The notes: a model not told the origin generated them from the letters alone. Shown: positions 24,347 through 33,510, counted from the first letter of the stretch. The stretch: 46,863 nt of DNA from an uncultured Alphaproteobacteria bacterium (GCA_903837555.1 CAILUV010000081.1:1-46863); one strand, 5' to 3'. Made by a program: numbers and translations.

Positions 24347-25234
24347 ATGGCGACGAACAGGCGGGATGTTTTGGGCCTTATGGGCGGCGCGGCGCTGGCG
24401 TCTGCGACCCCGGCTTGGGCGCAAGGCTCGCCGGTCGTGGAATGGAACGCCCACATGTTCAGTTCCGACACCAAGCGTTTTCCCTTCCATTCCCGCGCCA
24501 CCTACAAGCCGGATGCGGCGACCTTTCCGGCCGATCCGCTGGCCACCTATCAGCGCCATCTGAAGGAATTCGGCATCGACAAGGCGGTGGTGGTCCAGCC
24601 CGAGCCGTATGGCGACGATCACAGCCTGGTGCTGGATTGCCTGCGCCGGGCGCCGGCGTCGCAGCTCAAGGCCACCAGCCTGTTCTATCCCAAGGATCCG
24701 GCCGCGCCCAAAAAGCTGGCGGCGCTGGTCAAGAAGGAACCGCGCATTGTCGCCACCCGCATCCATGCCCATCGCGGCAAGGAAATGTATGTCGAGTCTT
24801 TCTCCGCGCCCTATGTCCGCGCCTTGTGGAAACAGGCTGCTGACCTTGGCGTGATCATGGAGCTGCATATCGGCCCCAATTATGCCCGCCAGGCCGGTGC
24901 CGCGATCCGCGCGTTTCCAGGCTGCAAGGTTCTGATCGACCACATGGCCGAGCCCAAGCTGGGCAATCCGTATGAGTTCGCCGACGTGCTCGAACTGGCC
25001 AAGCTGCCCAACGTCTATATGAAATTGTCGGGCGTGGATTACATCGCCACCGACAAACCCTATTTCGAAAGCGTGCGGCCTTTCACCAGCCGGCTGATCA
25101 AGGAATATGGCCCCGACCGCATGGTGTGGGGTGGCGGTTCGCCCCGCATCGTCGATGTCCATATGCAGGGCTATTCGGCCGCGGACATCGCCAAGGTCAA
25201 GGGCGGCAATCTGCAAAAACTTCTGAACTGGTAG
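24347..25234 (+). CDS. Tat-exported amidohydrolase-2 family protein, metal site unclear
   Basis: A 295-residue TIM-barrel protein. A Tat signal (NRRDVLGLMGGAALASATPA, cut near AWAQ) sends it folded to the periplasm. It aligns with amidohydrolase family 2 (PF04909): IHAHRG, MELHIGPN, VLIDHMAEP and RMVWGGGSP. The usual metal ligands are only partly kept: the first DxHxH is WNAHMF and the late GSDWP is GGGSP. It may be a metal-free decarboxylase/lactonase relative or lack activity. ATG at 24347 is the first start in front of the Tat signal; a longer ORF upstream adds unlikely residues. Confidence 0.83.
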   Translation: MATNRRDVLGLMGGAALASATPAWAQGSPVVEWNAHMFSSDTKRFPFHSRATYKPDAATFPADPLATYQRHLKEFGIDKAVVVQPEPYGDDHSLVLDCLRRAPASQLKATSLFYPKDPAAPKKLAALVKKEPRIVATRIHAHRGKEMYVESFSAPYVRALWKQAADLGVIMELHIGPNYARQAGAAIRAFPGCKVLIDHMAEPKLGNPYEFADVLELAKLPNVYMKLSGVDYIATDKPYFESVRPFTSRLIKEYGPDRMVWGGGSPRIVDVHMQGYSAADIAKVKGGNLQKLLNW

Positions 25235-25245
25235 GAGCGATCCCG

Positions 25246-25812
25246 ATTCGCCGTCTGTTTTTCTTGCCGGTGATGATAGCGCTCGCATCTTCGCCTGCCT
25301 TAAGCGAACCCACCCGCGAAGAGGTGATGGCGGGCGCCGAACGCTGCGACGGCATCGCCGACAACCGCGTCTGGCTGGATTGCTTCTACGGCTCGGCCCA
25401 GCCGATGCGCTCGCTGCTGAACCTGCCGCCGGCCAATCCGGCCCAGGTGCGGCTGGTGCCGCCGCGCGGCGCCGAGCCGCTTTACCAGTCACGCCATACG
25501 GCCAGCGCGCGCGCGGCAAAGGAGGAAACGGGCGGGTTCTGGAGCGCGGTCGTCGGCAACACCCGTCCCGAGGCGTCCAATATCGCGCTGACAAAATATG
25601 AATTCGACCGCAGCGGCGCTGTAACGGTGTCGCTGGCCGATGGCCAGGTGTGGCGGCAGATTTCGTCCGACCTGACGCGCGCCAGATGGAAGGCGCCGGC
25701 GGGCAATTACCGGGTGGATATCAGCGCCGGCCTGGGTGACACATTCGACATGCGGGTGCGCGGCGAAAAGGGCGCGATCTACCGGATGCGCCGGGTTACG
25801 GCGCGGCCTTAA
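25246..25812 (+). CDS. Exported protein of unknown function, probable ATT start
   Basis: About 188 residues. From the ATT at 25246 it would read (M)RRLFFLPVMIALASSPALS, a textbook Sec signal peptide, and AGGAG lies eight bases upstream. ATG/GTG/TTG choices downstream (25264-25273) lack a ribosome site and lose the basic N-terminus. The first upstream in-frame ATG (25126) lies inside the previous gene. The mature part has a Cys pair (ERCDGIADNRVWLDCFYG) and a C-terminal beta-rich stretch. I recognise no family with certainty. It follows the amidohydrolase gene directly and ends sharing TTAA with the convergent lipoprotein gene. Confidence 0.65.
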   Translation: MRRLFFLPVMIALASSPALSEPTREEVMAGAERCDGIADNRVWLDCFYGSAQPMRSLLNLPPANPAQVRLVPPRGAEPLYQSRHTASARAAKEETGGFWSAVVGNTRPEASNIALTKYEFDRSGAVTVSLADGQVWRQISSDLTRARWKAPAGNYRVDISAGLGDTFDMRVRGEKGAIYRMRRVTARP

Positions 25813-26129
25813 TAGCCCGAGCCGTAATAGGAATCGTAATAGCCGTTGCCGCCGCCGACATCGACGTCGGCCTGCACGCCGCCATACCCGCCGCCGTATG
25901 CGCCGCCATAACCAGCGCCATAGCCGGCGCTGAAACCGCCGCCATAGCCCGCGTCAAAGCCGAAGCTGTTGCCGTAGGTGATCGGCCGGTCATAGCCCTT
26001 GTGGCCATAGTCATACGTGTGGTCGTAGTTGGCCCAGGCAGCATTGCCGGCGGGGCCGGTGCCGTACACGACGCAGCCGCCGAGCATCGGCAGGGCGGCG
26101 ATGGCAAGAATGGCGGCAAGTTTCTTCAT
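25809..26129 (-). CDS. Gly/Tyr-rich lipoprotein
   Basis: A 106-residue lipoprotein. The signal peptide ends in LGGC with Cys19 as the lipidated residue. The mature part is mostly Gly, Tyr, Ala and Asp (GAGYGGAYGGGYGGV, then YYDSYYGSGY at the end), without recognisable domain. Its composition recalls the exported proteins at 1094 and 1743, but this one is lipid-anchored. No promoter could be assigned. Confidence 0.78.
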   Translation of the reverse strand: MKKLAAILAIAALPMLGGCVVYGTGPAGNAAWANYDHTYDYGHKGYDRPITYGNSFGFDAGYGGGFSAGYGAGYGGAYGGGYGGVQADVDVGGGNGYYDSYYGSGY

Positions 26130-26265
26130 GGCCTGTGGTCCCGTGATGACCGTTCCAAAATGACACAGGTGGGCGGGCGCAGCGAGACAAGGCCGGAATT
26201 AGGGTAAATGCCCTTTGCCTGCGCCGCGCGGTTAACGCTAGCGTGGCGGCAAAACAGGGGTGCGC

Positions 26266-27426
26266 ATGAGCAGGAACGACCGGCGTGATTTCCTTCTCGC
26301 GGCCGGCCTGAGTTCGGCGGCCCTGGCCTTTGCACCCGGCGATGTGAAAGCCGAGGTGCTGCCACCCATCCCGCAGGTCAAACCGCAGCATCACATCCGC
26401 TTTGCGGTCTGCGGCATCAGCCACGACCATATCCACGGCATGATTGAAGCGGTGCGGCGCGGCGGCGGCGAGATGGTTGCCGCCTGGGGGCTGGAGCCCG
26501 ACAAGCTGGCGATCTTCCGACGCCGCTACCCCGATGTGACGATCGCCGCCACGCAGGACGAGATCATCGACCGCACCGACATCCAGCTTGTGCTGTCGTC
26601 CCTTGTCGCCAACCAGCGTGCGCGTATCGGCGTGCGCGTGATGAAGGCGGGCAAGGATTTTCTGGCCGACAAGCCCGGCATCACCACGCTGGAAGACCTG
26701 GCGCTGGTGCGCAAGACAATTGCAGAGACAAAGCGCATCTACGGCATCCTCTATTCCGAACGGCTGGAAGTGCGCGCCGCGGTTTATGCCGGCGAGCTGA
26801 TCAAGCAGGGCGCCATCGGCAAGGTGATCCAGACCATCAACATCGCCCCGCATCAGATCGTGCAGCGCGGCGGCCTGGCGGGTGGCGGCAGCGGTCGCCC
26901 CGACTGGTTCTGGAACGACGCGCAGTTCGGCGACATTCTTTGCGATATCGGTTCGCATCAGATTGATCAGTTTCTCTACTACACCGGCTCGACCAGCGCC
27001 GAAGTTGTCGCAGCGCAGATCGCTAACGTGCGCCATCCTGATCGTCCGCATTTCCAGGATTTTGGCGACATGACGCTGCGCGGCGATCGCGGCATGGGCT
27101 ATGTGCGCCTAGACTGGTTCACGCCGCAGGGCCTTGGCACTTGGGGCGACGGACGATTGTTCGTGCTGGGCACCGACGGCTATCTGGAAATCCGCAAATA
27201 TGTCGATGTGGCGGTCGCTCGGCGCGGCGAGAATCTCTTTCTGGTTGACGGAAAAAGTGCCCGCTATATCGACTGTGCCAACGGCCCCTTGCCGTTCGGT
27301 CACCAGTTTGTTGCCGACATTGTGCAGCGCACACATACCGCGCAGGATCAGGTTCAATGCCTGCTGGCGGCGGAATTGGCGATCCTGGCGCAGATTAATT
27401 CGACCCGCGTCACGCTAAGTTCTTGA
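26266..27426 (+). CDS. Tat-exported Gfo/Idh/MocA-family oxidoreductase
   Basis: A 386-residue NAD(P)-dependent oxidoreductase. A Tat signal (NDRRDFLLAAGLSSAALAFA) is followed by a Rossmann domain (about 40-160: IRFAVCGISHDHIHG, AATQDEIIDRTDIQLVLSS, FLADKPG). A C-terminal alpha/beta domain has DIGSHQIDQFLYYTG, the conserved His-containing block. As Tat exports folded, cofactor-loaded proteins, it probably works in the periplasm on a sugar or cyclitol. I start at the ATG 26266, with CAGGGG five bases upstream; a GTG at 26260 is an alternative. Confidence 0.87.
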   Translation: MSRNDRRDFLLAAGLSSAALAFAPGDVKAEVLPPIPQVKPQHHIRFAVCGISHDHIHGMIEAVRRGGGEMVAAWGLEPDKLAIFRRRYPDVTIAATQDEIIDRTDIQLVLSSLVANQRARIGVRVMKAGKDFLADKPGITTLEDLALVRKTIAETKRIYGILYSERLEVRAAVYAGELIKQGAIGKVIQTINIAPHQIVQRGGLAGGGSGRPDWFWNDAQFGDILCDIGSHQIDQFLYYTGSTSAEVVAAQIANVRHPDRPHFQDFGDMTLRGDRGMGYVRLDWFTPQGLGTWGDGRLFVLGTDGYLEIRKYVDVAVARRGENLFLVDGKSARYIDCANGPLPFGHQFVADIVQRTHTAQDQVQCLLAAELAILAQINSTRVTLSS

Positions 27427-27546
27427 AAATAAGCTGCCACTTATAAATTCGGGGCTTTTCAGGCTGCTTTTTTAATAGCAACCTGTCCGGACCAGGAAGG
27501 CGCAACGTCGCCAGCCGATCCACCAAATTGTGACGGGGAAGAGTAT

Positions 27547-28563
27547 ATGAAAATCAAGACCATCATGCTGGCCGGCATGGCCGCCGCCTTGCTGACCGGC
27601 CTCTCGGCAAGTGCCCAGCAGGCGGCGCAACCGGCGAATGCCGTGATCCCGGAAATGCCCAAGGAGACCACCCGGACCGGCAAGCACGTCAACCGCATCA
27701 TCGACATGTGGAAGAAGGGCCAGCCGGTCTATTACGCGCAGATCAGCGGCGGCGGCTATGAAAAGGGCAAGGAGATGGCGGCCACCAAGGCCGACTACAT
27801 CACCTATGAAATGGAACACGGCCCGCTCGACTTCAAGGAACTGCAGGAATTCATGCGCGGCCTGGTTGAAGCCGGCCCGACCCGTACCGGTCACAAGACC
27901 CCGGCGGTGATCGTCACCCTGCCGATCTCGGGCACCACAGATGCGGTGCGCGCCAATGCCTGGATGATCCAGCAGACGCTGGCCGCCGGTGTGCACGGCA
28001 TCCTGCTGTGCAATGCTGAAAGCCCGGAAGCGGCCCGCCTGATGATCGAATACTCGCGCTATCCGTTTGCGCCGCGCGTCGACGGTCTGGCCCAGGGCAC
28101 CCGCGGCAATGGCAGCCAAGCCTATGCCGCGCGCATGTGGGGCGTGACGCCGCAGGAGTATCTGCGCATCGCCGATCCGTGGCCGATGAATCCGGACGGC
28201 GAGCTGCTGTTCGGCCTGAAGATTGAAAATCCGCGCGCCGACGCCAATGTCGAAGCCTCGGTTCGTGTTCCGGGCATTTCCTTCGCGGAATGGGGTCCGG
28301 GCGATCACGGCTTCTTCATTCTGGGCCGTCCCGGCACCTATCCGGCGGGTCACCGCAGCGCCGACATGCAGGCCGTGCGTTCACGGGTGCTGGCCGCCAC
28401 CAAGGCGTCCAAGACCATGTTCCTCAACAGCTGCAGCGACAATCCCAAGAGCGACAGCTACGTGATCGACATGATCAAGGATGGCACCATGATCTGCACC
28501 GGCGGCGACTCGCCGGCGGCGGACATCGGGCGCAAGTTCACCAAGCGCACGGATCCTTTCTGA
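27547..28563 (+). CDS. Exported HpcH/HpaI-type aldolase
   Basis: A 338-residue TIM-barrel protein with a Sec signal peptide (MKIKTIMLAGMAAALLTGLS, cut after ASAQ). The body resembles HpcH/HpaI class II aldolases, with DYITYEMEHGPLDF and GILLCNAESPEAA, which supply the general acid and divalent-metal site in that family. Cytoplasmic relatives split 2-keto-3-deoxy acids into pyruvate and an aldehyde; an exported form is unusual. GGGGAAGAG precedes the ATG and a strong terminator follows. Confidence 0.85.
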   Translation: MKIKTIMLAGMAAALLTGLSASAQQAAQPANAVIPEMPKETTRTGKHVNRIIDMWKKGQPVYYAQISGGGYEKGKEMAATKADYITYEMEHGPLDFKELQEFMRGLVEAGPTRTGHKTPAVIVTLPISGTTDAVRANAWMIQQTLAAGVHGILLCNAESPEAARLMIEYSRYPFAPRVDGLAQGTRGNGSQAYAARMWGVTPQEYLRIADPWPMNPDGELLFGLKIENPRADANVEASVRVPGISFAEWGPGDHGFFILGRPGTYPAGHRSADMQAVRSRVLAATKASKTMFLNSCSDNPKSDSYVIDMIKDGTMICTGGDSPAADIGRKFTKRTDPF

Positions 28564-28589
28564 TCGGTCCGTTCTGATCTGACACTGTG

Positions 28590-28625
28590 AAGAGCCCCCG
28601 CACCGAAAGGCGCGGGGGCTTTTTT
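28590..28625 (+). terminator. Intrinsic terminator after the exported aldolase gene
   Basis: AGCCCCCGC pairs with GCGGGGGCT around ACCGAAAGGC, followed by TTTTTT. It starts 27 bases after the stop and touches the stop of the convergent PQQ dehydrogenase gene. Confidence 0.9.
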
Positions 28626-30433
28626 CATTCCGGCTCGGGCAGGGCAAAGACATAGACCATGTTGCCGCCGCTGGGCTGGTCGATGCCCACGGTCAAGGGC
28701 AGGGGATGGGGATTGTAGCCGCCGCCCGCCGTCACCGCGACATACTGACGGCCCTTGATGCGGAAGGTGGCCGCGCCGCCAAATACCTGCGAGCCCAGCC
28801 GTGTCTGCCACAGCACCTTGCCGTTCGTCTGATCGAGGGCGCGGAAGTAACGGTCCATGCCGCCGTTGAACAGTAGGCCGCCGGCCGTCGCCAGCACTGG
28901 CGAATAGTTTGACGCCATGGTTTCCCAGCTCCACAGCGTTCTGCCGGTTTCCACAGACACCGCCTCGATCCGCCCGACCTTGTCACGGCCGTCGGCGAAC
29001 ACCACCTTGCCGATCTTGTTGTACTGGTCGCGTGGCTTGGAGGGGATGTTGTCGGCGCGGACCTTGTAGTCGGCGCACAGGTTCTGCATCTGGACATAGA
29101 TCGCATTGGTCTGCGGGCTATAGGCCGAGAAAGGCCAGTCACGCCCACCCGCATGGGTGGGGCACTGGTGATAGGTCTTGGTCAGGCTGGTCATCAGCAG
29201 GTCGGGATTGACCGTGACCTTGCCGCGCGCATCGATGCTTTTGACGACATTCTGCACGCCGGTTTCTTTTGCCCAAAGGAAATCACCCTTGGCGCGGTCG
29301 AAGCTCCAGACGATGGAGGTCTTGCACGGCGCGCCGACCAGAACCTTGCGGCTTTGCGATCTGGCGCCTCGGCCCACCGCCATCATGCCGTCGGTCTTGG
29401 CGTCGGGATTGACCGGGGTTGTGACCGGCATCATCTCGAACGTGCATTCCTGATCCCAATTGTCCTGCGGCAGAACCTGGTGGCGCCAGACGATCTTGCC
29501 GGTCTTCGGCTCGACCGCATAGCGCGTGTTGGTGCCGGCCAGCGTGGCGACGCCCTTCACCCCGCGCTGCACATCCGCGGCCGGGCCGACGCCGCTGGAG
29601 CCGTAAAAGGCCATGTTCATCTCAGGGTCGTAGGTGATCGGCCCCCACACACCCGTCATCCAGCGCTGGTCGAACGGCATGCCGCCCCATGTTTCGTCAC
29701 CCGGCTCACCCTTGTTCGGGATCACATGGTTGCGCCACAGTTCCTGGCCGGTCTTGGCGTCATGGCCGGTGACGTAGCAGCCGAACGCCGCTTCCTGGCA
29801 GGTCGAACCGGCGATCACCACGCCATCCACCACGATGGGGCCTGTGGTGTTGGTGACGTAATAGTCGCCGCCGCGGCTGACTTCCCACAACTGCTTGCCG
29901 GTCCTGGCGTCCAGCGCCACCAGGGCATTGTCCCAGGTCATGGTGAAAAGCTTGTCGTCGTACAAAAAGACGCTGCGCTTTCTCTGGCCCCAATGGCTGC
30001 GCAGCACATCGCGCGCGGGGAGGTTGCGCTTGTACTGCCAGAGCAGTTCGCCGCTTGCAGCATCCAGCGCCTGGATCACGTCGCCGGGATTTCCCAGAAA
30101 CATCACGCCTTTGTAGATGACCGGGGTCGCTTCGTTGACGCCGGTTTCCATCAGCCGCGACCAGACCAGTTGCAGGCCCTTCACATTGGTCTTGTTGACC
30201 TGATCGAGCGGCGAATAGCCCCAGCCCTGATAATTGCCGCGCATCATCAGCCAGTCGTCGGGCGAAGGCGCGCGCAGCATGGCGTCGGTGACGGGCTGGT
30301 AATCGGCGATGGCGTGGGGCGTGCTGGTCGCGCCGCCAAGTGGCTTGGGCGGTGCCGGGTCTTGCGCCAGGGCCGCGCCGCCGATCAGCGCTGCTGCGGC
30401 GCCCGCCAGAATCAGTCCTTGCGAAGTCCCCAT
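28625..30433 (-). CDS. Periplasmic PQQ-dependent dehydrogenase
   Basis: A 602-residue beta-propeller quinoprotein with a Sec signal peptide (to about AALAQD, 23). Propeller repeats are visible (AALDAxxGxxxW style: QALDAASGELLWQYK, VALDARTGKQLWEV, TGHDAKTGQELWR), and the segment DNWDQEC holds the likely catalytic Asp. It has no CxxCH, so it lacks the cytochrome domain of quinohaemoproteins and must pass electrons to a separate carrier. The substrate is probably an alcohol or sugar; exact class unknown. The ATG at 30433 has CAGGA upstream and begins the signal peptide. It is divergent from sodC. Confidence 0.87.
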   Translation of the reverse strand: MGTSQGLILAGAAAALIGGAALAQDPAPPKPLGGATSTPHAIADYQPVTDAMLRAPSPDDWLMMRGNYQGWGYSPLDQVNKTNVKGLQLVWSRLMETGVNEATPVIYKGVMFLGNPGDVIQALDAASGELLWQYKRNLPARDVLRSHWGQRKRSVFLYDDKLFTMTWDNALVALDARTGKQLWEVSRGGDYYVTNTTGPIVVDGVVIAGSTCQEAAFGCYVTGHDAKTGQELWRNHVIPNKGEPGDETWGGMPFDQRWMTGVWGPITYDPEMNMAFYGSSGVGPAADVQRGVKGVATLAGTNTRYAVEPKTGKIVWRHQVLPQDNWDQECTFEMMPVTTPVNPDAKTDGMMAVGRGARSQSRKVLVGAPCKTSIVWSFDRAKGDFLWAKETGVQNVVKSIDARGKVTVNPDLLMTSLTKTYHQCPTHAGGRDWPFSAYSPQTNAIYVQMQNLCADYKVRADNIPSKPRDQYNKIGKVVFADGRDKVGRIEAVSVETGRTLWSWETMASNYSPVLATAGGLLFNGGMDRYFRALDQTNGKVLWQTRLGSQVFGGAATFRIKGRQYVAVTAGGGYNPHPLPLTVGIDQPSGGNMVYVFALPEPE

Positions 30434-30578
30434 TGTCCTGCCCCGCTTTTCGGCGCTTATTGTCGGGTACGCCGTTGTCGCCACTTTATATACGGATTCT
30501 GACGGCCGTGCGCGGTTGCGGGCAACCAACGGACGCTTTAGGCTTTATTGCGAAGGGGCTTCATTTATAGGATCATTC

Positions 30579-31094
30579 ATGCGCCCTCTTCACATCCTCG
30601 CCGCAGGCCTCTCTTTGAGCGCGGCTACCCTGCTTCCTGCCCTGGCTGGCATCAGTGACCTCAAGGGTCCGGATGGTTCGGCGCGCGGCACGGTCACCGT
30701 TTCCGCCGCACCCAAGGGCGTCGTGCTCAAGATTGAAGCCAAGGGCCTGACGCCCGGCTGGCACGGCATCCACTTCCACGAAAAGGGCAGTTGCGCCGAT
30801 CCCAAATTCACCAGCGCCGGCAGCCATGTGCACAATGCCAAGCCGGTGGTGCATGGGCTGCTGAATCCCAATGCCAACGATTCCGGCGACCTGCCCAACA
30901 TCTTTGCCGACAGCACCGGCTCGGCGACGGCGGAAATCTATTCCACCCTGGTGTCGTTCAAGGGCGGTTCGGCCATGCCGTCACTGCTGGACGCCGATGG
31001 TTCGGCGGTGGTCATTCACGCCAATGCCGACGATCACACCAGCCAGCCGATCGGCGGCGCGGGCGACCGCGTGGCCTGCGCGGTGATACGTTAG
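30579..31094 (+). CDS. sodC: Cu/Zn superoxide dismutase, altered zinc ligand
   Basis: A 171-residue exported enzyme disproportionating superoxide in the periplasm. There is a signal peptide (to about ALAG, 24), then copper ligands H65 and H67 (HFHEKG), bridging H83, zinc ligands H92 and D104 (GDLPN), and copper ligand H147 (VVIHANADD). The disulfide pair is C72 and C167. The position expected to be the remaining zinc His, three residues before D104, is D101 here. Spacing to H92 is exactly nine, as in E. coli SodC, so this is a substitution. An AGGA ribosome site supports the ATG. Confidence 0.9.
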   Translation: MRPLHILAAGLSLSAATLLPALAGISDLKGPDGSARGTVTVSAAPKGVVLKIEAKGLTPGWHGIHFHEKGSCADPKFTSAGSHVHNAKPVVHGLLNPNANDSGDLPNIFADSTGSATAEIYSTLVSFKGGSAMPSLLDADGSAVVIHANADDHTSQPIGGAGDRVACAVIR

Positions 31095-31097
31095 CGC

Positions 31098-31943
31098 ATG
31101 CGGCTCGACGACCTTCGTCCCAGCGACAATATGGACGACCGCCGGGGTCAGGGCGGGGGCTTCGGTCCCCGCCTGGCCTTTGGCGGCGGCGGACTGGGAC
31201 TGGTCGCGGTGCTGGCGATTTCGTTGGTCTTCGGCATCGATCCGCGGATGTTGCTGGACGGTGGGCCTCTGCCTGTTGAGCAAACGCAGAGCCAGGGTGG
31301 TCCCCGGGCTGATGATGCGGCCTACACCTTCACCCAGCGTGTGATCGGGTCGGCGGAAGATGTCTGGGCGCCGCTGATGCAGGAGCGCGGCGTGCGCTTT
31401 CAGGCGGCGCGCGCCACGGTCTATGATCAGGTCACACCCACCGGATGCGGCACGGGCCAGGCGGCCGCGGGGCCTTTCTATTGCCCCAGCGATGGCGGCA
31501 TCTATCTGGATCTCAATTTCTTCAATGAACTGGGCCAGCGTTTCGGCGCACCGGGCGAATTCGCCCGCGCCTATGTCATCGCCCATGAATATGGCCACCA
31601 CATCCAGAACCTGACGGGCGTGATGGACCGTCACGGCAGCCGCGAGGCCGGCGCCGACAGCGACTCGGTGCGGACCGAGCTGCAGGCCGACTGTTATGCC
31701 GGCATCTGGGCGGTGCGGGCCGACCGCCGTTTCAACATGCTGGAAAGCGGCGACATCGAAAGCGGTATGCAGGCCGCGTCGGCAGTCGGCGACGACACGC
31801 TGCAAAAGGGTGTGGGTCGGGGCTATGTGGTGCCCGATTCCTTCACCCACGGCTCCAGCGCCCAGCGCGTGCGCTGGTTCAAGCGCGGGCTGGAAAGCGG
31901 TGACATGGCTGCCTGCGATACCTTTTCGGCCCGCACGCTGTAG
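31098..31943 (+). CDS. Membrane-anchored neutral zinc metallopeptidase (YpfJ family)
   Basis: A 281-residue protein. A Gly-rich cytoplasmic N-terminus (DDRRGQGGGFGPRL) precedes one membrane span (about 33-50), and the rest is periplasmic. The zinc motif HEYGHH is at 163-168, followed by a Glu/Asp-rich helix (RTELQADCYAGIWA) that supplies the third ligand. It matches the YpfJ family of neutral zinc metallopeptidases of unknown substrate. It begins three bases after the sodC stop, so the two are probably co-transcribed. Confidence 0.9.
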   Translation: MRLDDLRPSDNMDDRRGQGGGFGPRLAFGGGGLGLVAVLAISLVFGIDPRMLLDGGPLPVEQTQSQGGPRADDAAYTFTQRVIGSAEDVWAPLMQERGVRFQAARATVYDQVTPTGCGTGQAAAGPFYCPSDGGIYLDLNFFNELGQRFGAPGEFARAYVIAHEYGHHIQNLTGVMDRHGSREAGADSDSVRTELQADCYAGIWAVRADRRFNMLESGDIESGMQAASAVGDDTLQKGVGRGYVVPDSFTHGSSAQRVRWFKRGLESGDMAACDTFSARTL

Positions 31944-31976
31944 CGGCCACGCCGCCGTCGTGGCACTTTGGCGGCC

Positions 31977-33467
31977 ATGCGCATCCTGATCGCCGGCTTC
32001 CAGCACGAGACCAACACCTTCGCGCCGTCCAAGACGGATTATGACGATTTCGTCCGTGGTGGGGCTTTTCCGGCCATGGTGCGCGGCGCCGATGTGCTGG
32101 CGATGCGGGACGTGAACATCCCTATCGGTGGGTTCATTCGCGCCATGGAAGGGCCGCGCACCGAGCTGGTCCCGGCGATCTGGGCGGGCGCGACACCCGC
32201 CGCCCATGTCACCCGCGAAGCGTTCGAGCGCATCGCTGCCGAGATTGTGGATGCCGCGCGCGGTAAGGATTTCGACGGCGTCTATCTCGACCTGCACGGC
32301 GCGATGGTCTGCGAGCATGACGATGACGGCGAGGGCGCCTTGCTGGCCGCGCTGCGCGCGGTGGTCGGCCCGCGCGTGCCGATCGTCGCCAGCCTGGACC
32401 TGCACGCCAATGTCACCCGCCGCATGCTGGAATCCGCCGACGCGCTGGTGGCCTATCGCACCTATCCGCATGAGGACATGGCCGAAGCCGGCGAACGCGC
32501 CGCGGGTCTTCTGAAACGCCTGCTGACACGCGGCACGCGGTATCATCGCGCGGCGCGACGCTTGCCATTCCTGATACCGATCAACGGCATGTGCACCATG
32601 GTGGAGCCAGCGCGCGGTACCTATGGCGCGCTGGCCCGCGCGGAAAGTGCGCAAGGCGTCGCTTTGTCCTTCGCGCCCGGGTTTCCGGCGGCGGATTTCC
32701 CCGAATGCGGCGGCGTGGTCTGGGGCTATGGCGACGATGCCCGCATCGAAGGGGTTGTGGCCGATCTGACCGATAATATCGTCAGCCGTGAAGCACAATG
32801 GGTCGTGCCGTTCCTGGAGCCGGAAGAGGCGGTACGCCAGGCCCAGGCCATCGCGGCGCGGGCGACAAAGCCGGTGGTGATCGCCGACACGCAGGACAAT
32901 CCCGGCGGCGGCGGGGATTCCAACACCACGGGCATGTTGCGGGCGCTGGTGAAGTGCGAGGCGCAGGGTGCCGCCATCGGCCTGATGGTGGATGGCGCGG
33001 CGGCGCGCGCAGCGCATGAGGCGGGCGCGGGCCATGACATCACCATCGCGCTGGGCGGACAGTCGGGCGTGGACGGCGATGCTCCCTTTCATGCCACCTT
33101 CCGGGTGGAGCAACTGTCCGACGGCTATTGCCGCTATGACGGGCCGATGATGAACGGCAAGGAGACACATGCCGGACCCTCGGCGCGGCTGTCGCTGGGC
33201 GGGGTGCAGATCGTGGTCAGCACCTACAAGGACCAGATGCTGGATCGCAATCTCTACCGCATGGCGGGCGTCCAGCCCGAAGAGATGAAAATTCTTGTCA
33301 ACAAGAGTTCGGTGCATTTCCGCGCCGATTTCCAGCCGATTGCCGAGGCGATCCTGGTTGCCAAGGCGCCGGGACCATTGCGGGCCGATCCCGCGGATTT
33401 TCCCTGGACGCGGCTGGCGCCCGGCATGCGGCTGCGACCGCTGGGGCCCGTCTTTAAGACGCCTTGA
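31977..33467 (+). CDS. M81-family metallopeptidase (MlrC-like)
   Basis: A 496-residue cytoplasmic protein with no signal peptide. The N-terminal domain carries the zinc-site blocks GFQHETNTFAP (H10, E11) and ASLDLHANVTRRM; the C-terminal domain is the MlrC-C fold with ADTQDNPGGGGDSNTTGML. MlrC (microcystinase C) is the best studied member and cleaves a linear peptide product of microcystin; most homologues have other unknown substrates. The ATG at 31977 is preferred to a TTG at 31968 because the family starts at MRI. It lies 33 bases after the YpfJ-type gene. Confidence 0.88.
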   Translation: MRILIAGFQHETNTFAPSKTDYDDFVRGGAFPAMVRGADVLAMRDVNIPIGGFIRAMEGPRTELVPAIWAGATPAAHVTREAFERIAAEIVDAARGKDFDGVYLDLHGAMVCEHDDDGEGALLAALRAVVGPRVPIVASLDLHANVTRRMLESADALVAYRTYPHEDMAEAGERAAGLLKRLLTRGTRYHRAARRLPFLIPINGMCTMVEPARGTYGALARAESAQGVALSFAPGFPAADFPECGGVVWGYGDDARIEGVVADLTDNIVSREAQWVVPFLEPEEAVRQAQAIAARATKPVVIADTQDNPGGGGDSNTTGMLRALVKCEAQGAAIGLMVDGAAARAAHEAGAGHDITIALGGQSGVDGDAPFHATFRVEQLSDGYCRYDGPMMNGKETHAGPSARLSLGGVQIVVSTYKDQMLDRNLYRMAGVQPEEMKILVNKSSVHFRADFQPIAEAILVAKAPGPLRADPADFPWTRLAPGMRLRPLGPVFKTP

Positions 33468-33510
33468 TCCGCCGCTAAGCTGGCAGCAAAAAGAATACAG
33501 GGAGGCGTGG

